Assembly (NCBI GenBank): GCA_021162935.1
Contig: JAGGXR010000075.1
Span: 1 to 38,982 of the forward strand
Origin: Deltaproteobacteria bacterium
GTDB taxonomy: Bacteria; Myxococcota_A; Polyangia; HGW-17; SLPX01
Length of the DNA: 38,982 nt
Reading direction: 5' to 3'
The translations under genes and the position numbers were made by a program. A model generated the notes under the pieces. It was not told the DNA's origin, made no database searches, and was given only the letters and a program-made list of their open reading frames with translations. Below are positions 16,917 through 27,354 of the stretch, in pieces; position 1 is the first letter of the stretch, and the number at the start of each line of letters is the position of its first letter.

Positions 16917-19253
16917 TCAGTTGGAGGCCCGGACCTCGATGCTGTCAATGAACCAATACCAGGCCCATGTACCGCCATCCACGTACCGGAACCGAATCTG
17001 TGCGTTGGCTTGGTTGCGCAACGACGCAGAAACATCAATGAGCGTGTGACCAGACGTGTCCTTGCCGTAGGTCGCCACGTTCGTCCAGGTGGACCCATCG
17101 GTGGTCACGTCGACATAAGCGAAGTCCGAAGCGTCCTCGGTACTGAGGTTGTTGAACTCCTGGTCGAACGCCACCCAGACATGGGTGTAGCTGCTCAGGT
17201 CGATGACGGGGCTCACGAGGCCTTCATCCATGGTCACGTTCTGTCCCGCCGCATCCGAGTCCACGATAGCAAAGGGGCCGTCCGCGGCAGCCAGGCTCGA
17301 CCCACAGCCATTGGACGGGTCGCACTGTTCCCACGTGTTGCTGTCATCCGAGCCATCTGCGATGGTCCAGCCGGTGGGAGGCCATGTACTGAACCCCTCT
17401 GTGAGCACGCTCGTAGCGGTGCAGAAAGGATCGGCAGTGCAATCCGAATCGGCGCAGTCCACGTCGCCGTCAGCGTCATTGTCCTGCCCATCGGTGCAAT
17501 TGGCCTCGGAGGTGCAGGGAGTCTGACCGAAACAGCTTGGATCGTCGCAATCCACCAGTCCATCACCATCGTCGTCCTGGCTGTTGTTGCAGACCTCACC
17601 GGGTTCACAGGCCACAGCCAGGTCGAACAGGGACGTCGCATCGTCGTACCCATCAAGCACAACATAATAGGTATATCCTGGATTCGCCTCGAAATGAACC
17701 TCTTCGCCGTCACCTTCGTCAGGCTGAATGTTCATGGACGCCGTGTAGCAGAAAATCGGGTTACAGCCCATGGTTCCATCGTCGCGCAGCACCAACATGT
17801 CGAGATCGCCTGTCAGGCCGCTGGCGGTCACTGTCACGAGCGTGTTCGTGTCCACCGAAAAGTGATACGTGTACTCGGGTCCGGTCCAGCCGCCGTCTGC
17901 ACCGGGAGTACACCAATTATCCACCTTGTCTGTGGAATTAGCCTGGTCATTCGACTCGTCGGTCAGACTATCGGAACAGGCAAGGGCCGCATCCGGGGTG
18001 CAGGAAATGTTCGTGCAGGCGATGGCGGTCAGGCACTCGCCATCCTCACAGTCCGTGAGGCCGTCGCTGTCATCATCCACATTATTGTCGCAGATCTCGC
18101 CGGTCGGGCAGGAATCCGATTTGTTGCAGTCCATGTCGCCACAGTCCGTCCTGCCGTCGAAATCGTTGTCCAGATTGTCGCTGCAATCCTCTGGTGGAGT
18201 CAGGCAGAAGCCGGTCGCATCGGCCGTCGATCCCGTCACGTCACACAGGCCCGTCGTCTCGCACTGATCGTTCGAGGTGCAGCCGGCCCAACACGCCCCT
18301 GCACCGTCTCCCAAATCCACGCACCTGTAACCGTCGCGGCAGCCAGAAGGATTGGCCGTCGGATCGCACGCCATGACACACAGTTGTGAGAACCCAGCAG
18401 TGACGCAAATGCCGTTCGGGTCGGTACAACTCCCATCCTGCTGACAGGCGTCGATGCAGGACCCACCGGGCAGCCCGGTGCCATACCCATCTCCTAGTGG
18501 CTGTGACACCTCCGGCGCGCACTGCCCCGACTGACAGCCGTCATTGGTCACACAGGGCCCACCAAGTGCAGACTGTGTTATTGTACATTGACTGACGTCG
18601 AAGGTGCAATCGTCACTGCAGCTCAGCGTACCAGAATCATAGACAAGGTCCGCACAGGTCTGGTCGCCAAGGTCGGTGCCGTCACAATCCTCGCCGGTTT
18701 CCTTGACCCCGTTGCCGCAACCACCGGTGCAACCGCTCACGTCCAACGTGCAGTCCGTGGCGCAGCCAAGCGTCCCGCCGGAAAAACCCTGGTCCGCACA
18801 GGTCGCGTTGCCGACGTCGGAGCCGTCACAATCCTCACCAGTCTCCAACGTGCCGTTGCCGCACCCGCCTGTGCAACCACTTGTATCCAACGTGCAGTCC
18901 GTGGCGCATCCAAGCGTCCCACCGGAAAAACCGGCGGACGAGCAATCCTTCCCGTCCAGGTCCGTGCCGTCACAGGCTTCGCCCGTGTCCACGGATCCGT
19001 TTCCACAGTTGTTGCCGCCGGTACAGCCGCTGGTATCCAACGTGCAATCCGCGGCACAGGAGAGCGTCCCACCGGAAAAGCCCTCGCTTTGGCAGGTCTT
19101 CTGCCCGAGGCTCTGACCGTCGCAGGCCTCTTGGCCCTCGAGGACACCGTTGCCACAATACGCCTTTTCGTTGTCATCGTCGCTGCAGCCCAAAAGGCCA
19201 CCGCCAACAGCAAGTAGGGCAATCGCCCAAAAAATCATCGTTCGTCTCATCAT
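16917..19253 (-). CDS. Secreted cysteine-rich repeat lipoprotein with PPC-like and adhesion-like C-terminal domains
   Basis: 778 residues. The lipoprotein signal ends at LLGC with Cys23. Four Myxococcus-type cysteine-rich repeats (CGNG..E.GE.CDG...C....F..GTL.C..DCT.D.S.C) occupy about 33-78, 83-128, 131-175 and 179-223. Next come further Cys-rich segments and several Asp/Asn-rich motifs of the form DNDFDGRTDCGD that look calcium-binding. A PPC-like beta-sandwich (YTYHFSVDTNTL to FDLAVAC) follows. The C-terminal about 160 residues (FSTWPPTGWTI to WYWFIDSIEVR) resemble jelly-roll domains of cleaved adhesins. It is likely displayed on the surface, held by disulfides and metal. AAGGAGG precedes ATGATG; the first ATG was chosen. 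Confidence 0.85.
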   Translation of the reverse strand: MMRRTMIFWAIALLAVGGGLLGCSDDDNEKAYCGNGVLEGQEACDGQSLGQKTCQSEGFSGGTLSCAADCTLDTSGCTGGNNCGNGSVDTGEACDGTDLDGKDCSSAGFSGGTLGCATDCTLDTSGCTGGCGNGTLETGEDCDGSDVGNATCADQGFSGGTLGCATDCTLDVSGCTGGCGNGVKETGEDCDGTDLGDQTCADLVYDSGTLSCSDDCTFDVSQCTITQSALGGPCVTNDGCQSGQCAPEVSQPLGDGYGTGLPGGSCIDACQQDGSCTDPNGICVTAGFSQLCVMACDPTANPSGCRDGYRCVDLGDGAGACWAGCTSNDQCETTGLCDVTGSTADATGFCLTPPEDCSDNLDNDFDGRTDCGDMDCNKSDSCPTGEICDNNVDDDSDGLTDCEDGECLTAIACTNISCTPDAALACSDSLTDESNDQANSTDKVDNWCTPGADGGWTGPEYTYHFSVDTNTLVTVTASGLTGDLDMLVLRDDGTMGCNPIFCYTASMNIQPDEGDGEEVHFEANPGYTYYVVLDGYDDATSLFDLAVACEPGEVCNNSQDDDGDGLVDCDDPSCFGQTPCTSEANCTDGQDNDADGDVDCADSDCTADPFCTATSVLTEGFSTWPPTGWTIADGSDDSNTWEQCDPSNGCGSSLAAADGPFAIVDSDAAGQNVTMDEGLVSPVIDLSSYTHVWVAFDQEFNNLSTEDASDFAYVDVTTDGSTWTNVATYGKDTSGHTLIDVSASLRNQANAQIRFRYVDGGTWAWYWFIDSIEVRASN
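18585..19157 (-). repeat. Four tandem cysteine-rich coding repeats (about 45 codons each)
   Basis: Four in-frame copies encode the CGNG...CDG...DCT.D.S.C unit inside the lipoprotein gene. The first three are nearly identical over the GFSGGTL-DCTLD segment in both protein and DNA, the fourth is diverged (VYDSGTL). Such similarity invites unequal crossing-over and copy-number change. Confidence 0.85.
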
Positions 19254-19691
19254 CTTCGTCCTCCTTGTTCTGACATTATCCTGTTCGTTCACACCATCCC
19301 GAAGGAAAGGCCAACGCATCGCTGGACGACGGTCGGTCTCCAAATTCCCAACGTCGGCAGCAGGGTGCGCGAGATGCCCACAGTGCCCCTCTTCTCAACG
19401 GTCAAATGGCAAATTCCACGGCCCCCTTTTGACCCTACAATCCTACGATGCCCGAGACGGACCCCGACGGTTTGCAATCTTTTCTTCAATTTCTATTTCG
19501 AACGCAACCTCCAATCTGTTTTTATCGCTTAGATGCACAAACCCGGTCAAGAAAAAAATCAGCATGGGAGCGTTGCCAGGAAAACCGTTTCATCGTACAA
19601 CGCGCTTCTGGCCATGCACCTCGTTGGAGGGGCCCCGTTCAGGCATACATGGCGTGAGCCGCTTCAGCGTCACGCCCAGGCAGGAGTCGAC
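19254..19691. other. Divergent intergenic region upstream of the shell-protein gene (438 bp)
   Basis: Separates the repeat lipoprotein (minus) and the BMC gene (plus). The part at about 19480-19560 is clearly richer in A+T than its surroundings. A candidate promoter for the plus gene is listed separately. GATAAT on the minus strand (about 19284-19289) could be a -10 for the lipoprotein, but no good -35 accompanies it. No gene of recognisable family is seen here. Confidence 0.5.
19573..19601 (+). promoter_or_regulatory. Candidate promoter of the BMC shell gene
   Basis: TTGCCA (19573-19578) and TACAAC (19596-19601) with a 17-base spacer, five of six and four of six matches to sigma70 consensus. 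It lies about 90 bases before the start at 19692. Confidence 0.45.
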
Positions 19692-20093
19692 ATGCGATCG
19701 ATTGGTCTCATCGAAACAAAAGGGTTCGTGGGCCTCGTCGAGGCCGCCAATGCCATGGCCCATGTGGCTGAGGTGGAACTCGTCCATTACGAAAAAATCG
19801 GGGACGGCATGGTCACCATCGTGGTCCGCGGGCCCCTTGAGGAGGTCCGTCGCGCGGTACGCACCGGCGTGGCCGCGGCGCAGCGGGTCGGAGAACTAGT
19901 TTCCGCCCATGTCCTGCCGCGCATCCATCCCAAGGCGGACAGGCTCCTTCCCCTCGGGGGAACCAGATTCGCCATCGATCCTCCGGACGGAACTCCATCG
20001 AAACGCAGTGAAGAGGAACCAACCTCGAATCGTCCACTCCATCAGGGGCCCGACGGCCAATCGAACGAGACGGCATCCGGTTCAAACATCTAG
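19692..20093 (+). CDS. Bacterial microcompartment shell protein (BMC-H, PduA-like) with C-terminal extension
   Basis: Residues 1-88 form one BMC domain: GLIETKGFVGLVEAANAM, then YEKIGDGMVTIVVRG, then GELVSAHVLPRIHP. Such proteins form hexamers that tile the shell of protein organelles. Compared with PduA, the pore-loop Ser (KIGSG) is Asp38 (KIGDG), and the conserved inter-hexamer edge Lys of the AMVKSANV region is His24, while the Arg of PRxH (Arg77) is kept. Residues 89-133 are a polar, probably disordered tail not found in minimal BMC-H proteins. AGGAG precedes the ATG by six bases; the frame is open further upstream but without homology. No other shell or cargo gene lies nearby, so the role is unclear. 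Confidence 0.93.
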   Translation: MRSIGLIETKGFVGLVEAANAMAHVAEVELVHYEKIGDGMVTIVVRGPLEEVRRAVRTGVAAAQRVGELVSAHVLPRIHPKADRLLPLGGTRFAIDPPDGTPSKRSEEEPTSNRPLHQGPDGQSNETASGSNI

Positions 20094-20111
20094 CAACCAG
20101 GAGCATGCACC

Positions 20112-21395
20112 ATGACCTCCCTGATTCTCATTTTGACGCTAACGATTCCGACCCGACCCGCCGGTTCGTTGCCCCTCCATCGCGGGAACACCCTCTGCAA
20201 ACAGGGACGATTCGAACAGGGCCTCGAACAGATCTTTCGTGCCGTGATTACGGTGGAGCAGGTCCCGGCCAAGGTGCCGGCATCCAAATGGCGCCCTGCC
20301 GCCCGCCGCTGCCTGCTGGGATGGATCCGAAGCCTGAGCCACTGCCGGGCCGATCGCTCCGTCGTAAAGCAACTCGATGACCTCAAACGCGTGGAGGAAA
20401 GAGCGAACAAAATCTCCATGCCGGACGTGGCCCGGAAGGCCCGGACCCGCCGCTCGGCCTGCCTGAAACGTCTCCCTGGTCTCGTACAGAAACGCTGCCG
20501 AAGGCAGGCGGGACCGGATAGCACGGCGGTTGCACGGACCCTGCACAAAACTCTGGCCAGCCAGACTGTTCTCTCAAAGGCGGCCTGGTCCTCCTCCCTT
20601 GGCACATGTCTCGACTCCTGGCACAAATCCATCCAAATTCGCTGCCGGGCCCAACCAACACTGGACATCCTCAAGGAGGCGGGGCGACTCGTGACCAGTT
20701 CTCCGAAAACGTTCAAACCGAGGGCTGAACACCTCTATGAATCCTGTGCCCAGGCCCTTGGAAAACGAGGTTGGCACATGTGCCTGAATCGGCGTTTCAA
20801 ACAAGGGCGATCTCTTCTGGTGGAGGCCTTGGGGAGATACAACTTCTACAACGCCAAAGACCTCCACACCTTCCGAAGAATGCGCCTCGAAATGCTTCCG
20901 GACTGCGGCCATTTTCGCCTTACCTTCACAGGAAAAACCGCCGTCCAGACTGGCGCTCTCAACGCGACGCTGCGCCTCGACGGTTCCATGATTTTGGGTG
21001 GCCAGTCCAAACTCCAAGGCGTCTTCGAACTTCGGGCAAGAACCATCTCGGCCCACGCCAAGGGAGCCACGTCCGTACTGATCACCCAGGATCGGCCCTG
21101 TCGAATCTTCGTCAAAGGCCGATATAATCCGAAAACAGGAAACGTGGCATGGTGGCCTGATCGCATCCCGGCCAAAATGTGTCACGAAACCATTCAAGTA
21201 ACCAAACGCGGCAAAACTGCGAGCCTGTTCAAAGAAACCCTCATCTGGTCCTTGATCCAAAAAACCAAGCTCATGAAGAGTTGGATGGCCGCGCAGAACC
21301 ATTCGAGCCTCAAGGTCCGATTCTCGAGTCCCCTGCCCGGCAATCGCTCTGCCGACATGCACGCCAGATGGACGATCGAGACGTATCGAAAATAA
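20112..21395 (+). CDS. Exported hypothetical protein
   Basis: 427 residues with a short hydrophobic N-terminus (TSLILILTLTIPTRPAGS) that could be a signal peptide. The first half is helical, very basic and contains several Cys, and looks like diverged TPR-type helices (GRFEQGLEQIFRAV, FKQGRSLLVEALGRYNF). The second half (about 265-427) alternates hydrophobic and polar residues as in a beta-sandwich (FRLTFTGKTAVQTGALNATLRLDGSM). I do not recognise a family. It starts 18 bases after the shell-protein gene with CAGGAG nine bases upstream, and ends 11 bases before queC, so the three may form one transcript. Confidence 0.6.
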   Translation: MTSLILILTLTIPTRPAGSLPLHRGNTLCKQGRFEQGLEQIFRAVITVEQVPAKVPASKWRPAARRCLLGWIRSLSHCRADRSVVKQLDDLKRVEERANKISMPDVARKARTRRSACLKRLPGLVQKRCRRQAGPDSTAVARTLHKTLASQTVLSKAAWSSSLGTCLDSWHKSIQIRCRAQPTLDILKEAGRLVTSSPKTFKPRAEHLYESCAQALGKRGWHMCLNRRFKQGRSLLVEALGRYNFYNAKDLHTFRRMRLEMLPDCGHFRLTFTGKTAVQTGALNATLRLDGSMILGGQSKLQGVFELRARTISAHAKGATSVLITQDRPCRIFVKGRYNPKTGNVAWWPDRIPAKMCHETIQVTKRGKTASLFKETLIWSLIQKTKLMKSWMAAQNHSSLKVRFSSPLPGNRSADMHARWTIETYRK

Positions 21396-21406
21396 GGAGA
21401 ACATGG

Positions 21407-22135
21407 ATGGACAGGAATCCAGACATGCCCGACATCTCCAGCATGCCCGAGCCGGAGGCTCCAGGACAACGAGCCGTCGTGCTCCTGTCGGGAGGGCTCG
21501 ACTCGAGCACCGTCACCGCCTACGCTTCCAGCAAAGGCTGGAAAATCGTCGCTGTCAGCTTCGACTACGGCCAAAACCACCCCACCGAACTGGAGGCAGC
21601 CAGGATCCAAGGCGCCAGACAGGAAGTGGTCGAACACATCATTGCCCACGTGGACCTCCGGCCGGTGGGAGGTTCGGCTCTGGTGGGTTCTGCACCGGTC
21701 CCAAAGGATCGCGACGGCGAAACCATGGCCGAAGACATCCCGATCACCTATGTACCCGCACGGAATGCCATATTCTTGGCCTATGGCGTCGCCGTTGCCG
21801 AAGCGCGTGGCCTGACCCACCTTTTCATCGGAGCCAACTCGGTGGACTACTCTGGATATCCAGACTGTCGTCCCGGATTCCTCCAATCTTTCCAACGGAC
21901 AGCGGCGCTCGCGACCAAGACCGGTGTGGAGGGACACCCCGTCCATATTCACGCCCCACTCCTATCGCTGTCCAAGGCAGACATCGTGCGACTCGCAAGT
22001 CGACTTGGCGTGGATCTCGCCCACACGTGGACCTGCTACGACCCGATAGATGGACACCCCTGCGGCCACTGCGACGCCTGTCAACTTCGAGCCAAGGGAT
22101 TCGCCGAGGCTGGAGTGATCGATCCGCTCCAATAA
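21407..22135 (+). CDS. queC: 7-cyano-7-deazaguanine (preQ0) synthase
   Basis: 242 residues. ATP-dependent conversion of 7-carboxy-7-deazaguanine to preQ0 in the queuosine tRNA-modification pathway. The PP-loop SGGLDSS is at 28-34; FDYGQNHPTE and VPARNAIFLAYGVA are family blocks; the zinc site is Cys210, Cys219, Cys222 and Cys225 (CX8CX2CX2C). The ATG at 21407 follows AAGGAG by seven bases; an out-of-frame ATG at 21403 lies between them. The N-terminus has about 20 extra, Pro/Glu-rich residues before the first strand. Other queuosine genes are not in the window. Confidence 0.95.
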   Translation: MDRNPDMPDISSMPEPEAPGQRAVVLLSGGLDSSTVTAYASSKGWKIVAVSFDYGQNHPTELEAARIQGARQEVVEHIIAHVDLRPVGGSALVGSAPVPKDRDGETMAEDIPITYVPARNAIFLAYGVAVAEARGLTHLFIGANSVDYSGYPDCRPGFLQSFQRTAALATKTGVEGHPVHIHAPLLSLSKADIVRLASRLGVDLAHTWTCYDPIDGHPCGHCDACQLRAKGFAEAGVIDPLQ

Positions 22136-22236
22136 GATGGGACACCGTCTGGAACGAACACAAGAGAAGCCACCCCATCCACAAGCAGCCATTTCCGACA
22201 CGGACCTTTTCTTCCCACCACAAGAAGCCCCAAATC

Positions 22237-22276
22237 AAAAAAAAGAAAGCCCCAACCCACAAGGGATGAGGCTTTC
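22237..22276 (-). terminator. Rho-independent terminator of groEL
   Basis: On the minus strand GAAAGCC (22276-22270) pairs with GGCTTTC (22251-22245), followed at once by eight T (22244-22237). It lies about 50 bases after the groEL stop. On the plus strand it lacks the T run, so it serves groEL rather than queC. Confidence 0.85.
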
Positions 22277-22326
22277 TTCAGGTCATGGGACCTTGCTTGC
22301 AAGGCGGAAGACTTGCTTGGACGACA

Positions 22327-23991
<1,665 letters not shown>

Positions 23992-24220
23992 CTATCCCTC
24001 CGTTTTCGCTTCGAGAGCAAGGTGTTTCGCGAAGAGCCTCGCTCTCCCAGAGTTGTTCGAGTGTTTCCACGACTCCCGGCACTGCTCCATTTCGAGCCAG
24101 GCTGTGCCGGCAGCCACGCTCATTTTCCTGGTCAAGGTAAGACGGATCCCTTCGAAGACAAGGGGCATGCGGAAAAAAAGTGAAGGGATTCAGACGACAG
24201 AACGAATGTGGCAGCAACCC

Positions 24221-25396
24221 CTAGAAGTCGAGGCGCATGTTCAGGCCCGCTTCGCGGCGACCAAATGCCGGTGCGATGGTAAACCGAGGAAGAGAAGGAG
24301 CCGATAGGGCTTCGCCTGTCTGCTCCTCTTTGGGATAATGCTTGATGAAAGCGAAATAGGAGAACACCCCGGCAGCGGCAGCCAACAGGCCACCGGTCAC
24401 GAACATAGCCGTGGAAATGTTCGCCATTTTCTTACCGTCTTTGCACCAACCGGACATGTTTGGATCCACAGATCCGTCACAGGGCTTCGTCACCCAATTA
24501 TCCTTATCCACGTATGCCTGCTGATGTGCGTTCGTGTCGTCTTCCTTCTGTTTGACCTTCATGCCGTACACGATCCCGGTCACGAGCAGAGCGACACCGA
24601 GGCCAGCCGACGTGTAGAATCCGATCTGCCAGCCCAGACGCGGATTGGATGATTTCTTTTTGGGCTGGGTCTCCACCAAGCTCGACTTGGGCTTCGTCGC
24701 ACGAGGCGTCACCACAGTGGCCACCCCGGCTGTGCGGTCCAGTTCCACGTGGATCGACTTCGTACCTCCGAGACGGATGACAATTCGGATGGTCCGCGAT
24801 ACGTATCCGTCCTTGCTCAGGGAAACCACGTGTCGCCCAGGCATCAGGTCCAGGGAGAGTTGCCCCGATTCGGGAAGCGGCCCGGCAACCTTACCGTCTA
24901 CGGTCACCGTCGCCCCCACAGGGCTGCCCTCCAGCACCAACTTACCACTGGTCGCCCCACTGATGAGTTCGGACAACCATTTCAATGCCGCGCGGCGCAC
25001 CATGGCCTGATTCACGCCCGAAACAGGCAACCGGTGGCTGACAGTATCGATATTGCCCGAACGACGCATGTCCAAAATCCGAACGGTCACCACGTATCGG
25101 GAACCACGCCTACGGACCTTGCCGAAAATGAGACGACGCACGCCCATGCTCTTCGCCACCTGGGCCATGCAGGAAGCCTGCTCACTGTCACAGCCGAACA
25201 ACAGCTTCATTTCGGTCAGCGTCTTGTGCGACCCCAGGCTCATCCCTCGGGCAACCACCCAATGCCGCAGCGCCTCGGTCGTCCAACGGGCCACGTTCCT
25301 CCCGCCGGTGCTCGACTCGAACCCCAACACGCCCACCTTGGCCTGTGCAGGTACACTCGTCAGCAAGACCACTCCCAGGACAAGTACCCTCCTCAT
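24221..25396 (-). CDS. PEGA-domain protein with signal peptide and two membrane segments
   Basis: 391 residues. A signal peptide (cleavage probably after AQA, residue 19) precedes an about 130-residue domain starting VGVLGFESS, like the family of proteins that measure or bind via TolB-like N-terminal regions. A PEGA domain lies at about 151-220 (GSPVGATVTVDG, LMPGRHVVSLSKDGY). A basic linker follows, then hydrophobic segments at 257-278 and 326-349 flanking a loop with two Cys. PEGA domains are usually surface or envelope modules in kinase-rich myxobacteria-like genomes. The ATG is preceded by AAAGGAG at six bases. Function unknown. Confidence 0.8.
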   Translation of the reverse strand: MRRVLVLGVVLLTSVPAQAKVGVLGFESSTGGRNVARWTTEALRHWVVARGMSLGSHKTLTEMKLLFGCDSEQASCMAQVAKSMGVRRLIFGKVRRRGSRYVVTVRILDMRRSGNIDTVSHRLPVSGVNQAMVRRAALKWLSELISGATSGKLVLEGSPVGATVTVDGKVAGPLPESGQLSLDLMPGRHVVSLSKDGYVSRTIRIVIRLGGTKSIHVELDRTAGVATVVTPRATKPKSSLVETQPKKKSSNPRLGWQIGFYTSAGLGVALLVTGIVYGMKVKQKEDDTNAHQQAYVDKDNWVTKPCDGSVDPNMSGWCKDGKKMANISTAMFVTGGLLAAAAGVFSYFAFIKHYPKEEQTGEALSAPSLPRFTIAPAFGRREAGLNMRLDF

Positions 25397-25418
25397 GCGG
25401 CTCTCCTTTCACAGCCCA

Positions 25419-25435
25419 ACGGTGCCCAGCACCGT
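25419..25435 (-). promoter_or_regulatory. Short perfect hairpin in the leader of the PEGA gene
   Basis: ACGGTGC and GCACCGT are perfectly complementary around a 3-base loop, just upstream of the ribosome site. It could affect mRNA stability or translation. Confidence 0.35.
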
Positions 25436-25570
25436 CAGCTTCCACTTTGGTCTCCAGGACATTTCCAAAAAGAGTACTCCAAGGCGGAACCCGTTGCAAG
25501 TCTTGCGAACCTCAACTGGTTGGGGTTGGCGTCGCCTGTGCGATCACCCGAGCGAACGAGAAAACGCCCC

Positions 25571-25599
25571 TTGTGCCGAAGTGTCTTCGCGGCTATGAT
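25571..25599 (+). promoter_or_regulatory. Candidate promoter of the PfkB-family kinase gene
   Basis: TTGTGC (25571-25576) and TATGAT (25594-25599) separated by 17 bases; the -10 matches in five of six positions, the -35 in three. It would give a leader of about 44 bases. Confidence 0.45.
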
Positions 25600-25649
25600 A
25601 ATGTAGTTGTAAAAAACAGCGGTTCAAAAAACAGATATCAGCAACCCAC

Positions 25650-26561
25650 ATGAATAATCGCATTTTTGGAATAGGTCTCGCATCGATTGATTTCCTTGGT
25701 GTCGTGGACCACATCCCCAGGCCCGACTCGGTCGTGGAAATGGGCCAATTCAGCATCCAAGGAGGCGGCAACGCCGCCACAGCCCTGGTGACCGCAGCCC
25801 ATCTCGGCCTCGAAACCCGATTCTGCGGCAAGATCTCTGATGACATGTTCGGCACCTTCATTCTGGACGGGTTGACGAACATGGGTATCGACACGTCTGG
25901 GGTGGTCGTGGAACCAGGCCGTGTATCCCCGTTCACGTTCGTGGGCGTGGAGGCCACGGATGGGCACCGCGTCCTCTACCACACCAGAGGCAACTGTTCC
26001 CCGCTGGTTCCCGATGAGATAGACCTGACATCCATCGAGTGGGCGTCCTGCCTCCTGGTGGACGGCTACCAAATCAAGGCCCAGGTGACGGCGGCGCGAC
26101 AAGCGGCCGCAGCGGGGATCCCGGTCGTCTTGGACGCCTCGCACATCCAGGAAAAGGGCATGGGAGAACTGCTCTCCGATGCAAACATCCTCATTGCGAC
26201 GGAACGATTCGCCGCTGAAGTAGCCCCAATGGGAGAGGTTGAGGACTCTCTGCACGAACTGACCCGCATGGGCCCCCATACCGTGGTTGTCACCCTCGGC
26301 GAAGAAGGCAGCATCGGACTCGATGCAACCGGCATCGTTCGAGTTCGCGCCCTTCCAATAGACTCCACGGATACCACCGGGGCAGGAGACGTCTACCGAG
26401 GTGCATTCCTCTATGCACATCTCCAGGGCTGGCCCCTTGGCCGCTGCATGGAATTCGCGTCAGCGGCTGCCGGACTGTCCTGCCAAACCCTGGGCGGACG
26501 AGCGGGGATCCCCAATCTGGAGCAGATCACCGAAACCCTGGCGGCCCACAAAACGTCTTGA
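25650..26561 (+). CDS. PfkB/ribokinase-family carbohydrate or nucleoside kinase
   Basis: 303 residues, the usual family length. The N-terminus IGLASIDFLGVVDHIP, the substrate-side glycine pair GGGNAATALVTAAHLG and the C-terminal DTTGAGDVYRGAFLYA (from residue 241, catalytic base Asp247, anion hole GAGD) are PfkB signatures. It transfers phosphate from ATP to a sugar, sugar acid or nucleoside; the substrate cannot be told from the sequence. No convincing Shine-Dalgarno precedes the ATG (CAACCCAC), yet the N-terminus aligns well with the family. A membrane protein gene starts nine bases after its stop (or directly, if a TTG is used). Confidence 0.9.
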   Translation: MNNRIFGIGLASIDFLGVVDHIPRPDSVVEMGQFSIQGGGNAATALVTAAHLGLETRFCGKISDDMFGTFILDGLTNMGIDTSGVVVEPGRVSPFTFVGVEATDGHRVLYHTRGNCSPLVPDEIDLTSIEWASCLLVDGYQIKAQVTAARQAAAAGIPVVLDASHIQEKGMGELLSDANILIATERFAAEVAPMGEVEDSLHELTRMGPHTVVVTLGEEGSIGLDATGIVRVRALPIDSTDTTGAGDVYRGAFLYAHLQGWPLGRCMEFASAAAGLSCQTLGGRAGIPNLEQITETLAAHKTS

Positions 26562-26570
26562 TTGGTTCCC

Positions 26571-27329
26571 ATGGAGAGCATCCGCTACGGCTTGTTGCAT
26601 GACGTCCTGATCGTCCTCGCATCGGGCCCCGCGGCTTGGTTGCTCTTCAGACACCTCCAAATGGATCCAAACCAGGCAGCATGGGCGACCGTCATGGCGG
26701 TCACGGTGTTGCTCATCGGCGATCTCCTGGCCACGCCTCGCCGCGTGCAACACGACTTCGCGTCGGGCCGATTCCATGGAGCCATCCAGGGCACACACAC
26801 CCTCTTGCTCATGACGATTCGACCCAAACGCCGTGCTGCTTTGCGGCTCAACCTGGCCAGCGCATCCCTCGCAGCCGGTGACCTCGACTTGGGCGGCGCC
26901 CAACTCAAACGGGTGGACCGCGGGCGCCTCTGCGAACGGCTCCAGTGGGTCTGGGACATGAACTACGCCTATTACCTCTTGGCCGGCGACGGCAGCTCCG
27001 CCGAAGCCCTGGCCATTTGCGATGAGGCCCCATCGGCCAGAACGGCTGGGTGGGGTCCAGCCTTCATAGGAACCAGAGGTCTGGCCCTGTTGGCCCTCAA
27101 CCGACTCGACGCCGCCATTGCCGAACTGAATCGCATCATCGAATCGGGGCATCTCGGACCTGGCGGATTGGCCGAGGTCCACTACCACCTGGCTGAGGCC
27201 TGGCGCAGGAAGGGACAGGACGCCTTCGCCCGGGACCATCTGATCCGTGCGTATGATGCGACTCCCTGGTCCCCATATCACTCCCGGGCACGGGCAGAGT
27301 TGGAAGCCGTGGCAAATGGAATCACCTAA
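26571..27329 (+). CDS. Membrane-anchored TPR-like protein
   Basis: 252 residues. Two hydrophobic segments near the N-terminus (about 9-27 and 36-53) are followed by a helical region with TPR-like periodicity (AALRLNLASASLAAGDLDLGGAQL, ALLALNRLDAAIAELNRII, AEVHYHLAEAWRRKGQDAFARDHL). TPR domains bind partner proteins. I used the ATG at 26571 (no strong ribosome site); a TTG at 26562 directly after the pfkB stop is an alternative. Its stop overlaps the region of the next gene, so the three genes from 25650 look like one operon. Confidence 0.7.
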   Translation: MESIRYGLLHDVLIVLASGPAAWLLFRHLQMDPNQAAWATVMAVTVLLIGDLLATPRRVQHDFASGRFHGAIQGTHTLLLMTIRPKRRAALRLNLASASLAAGDLDLGGAQLKRVDRGRLCERLQWVWDMNYAYYLLAGDGSSAEALAICDEAPSARTAGWGPAFIGTRGLALLALNRLDAAIAELNRIIESGHLGPGGLAEVHYHLAEAWRRKGQDAFARDHLIRAYDATPWSPYHSRARAELEAVANGIT

Positions 27330-27354
27330 CGCACAACCCGATTGCAAAGGCACG

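Noticed and set aside
17010-18389. Plus-strand frame of 459 codons
   Set aside because: Opposite the repeat lipoprotein; the apparent repeats are shadows of the cysteine-rich coding repeats.
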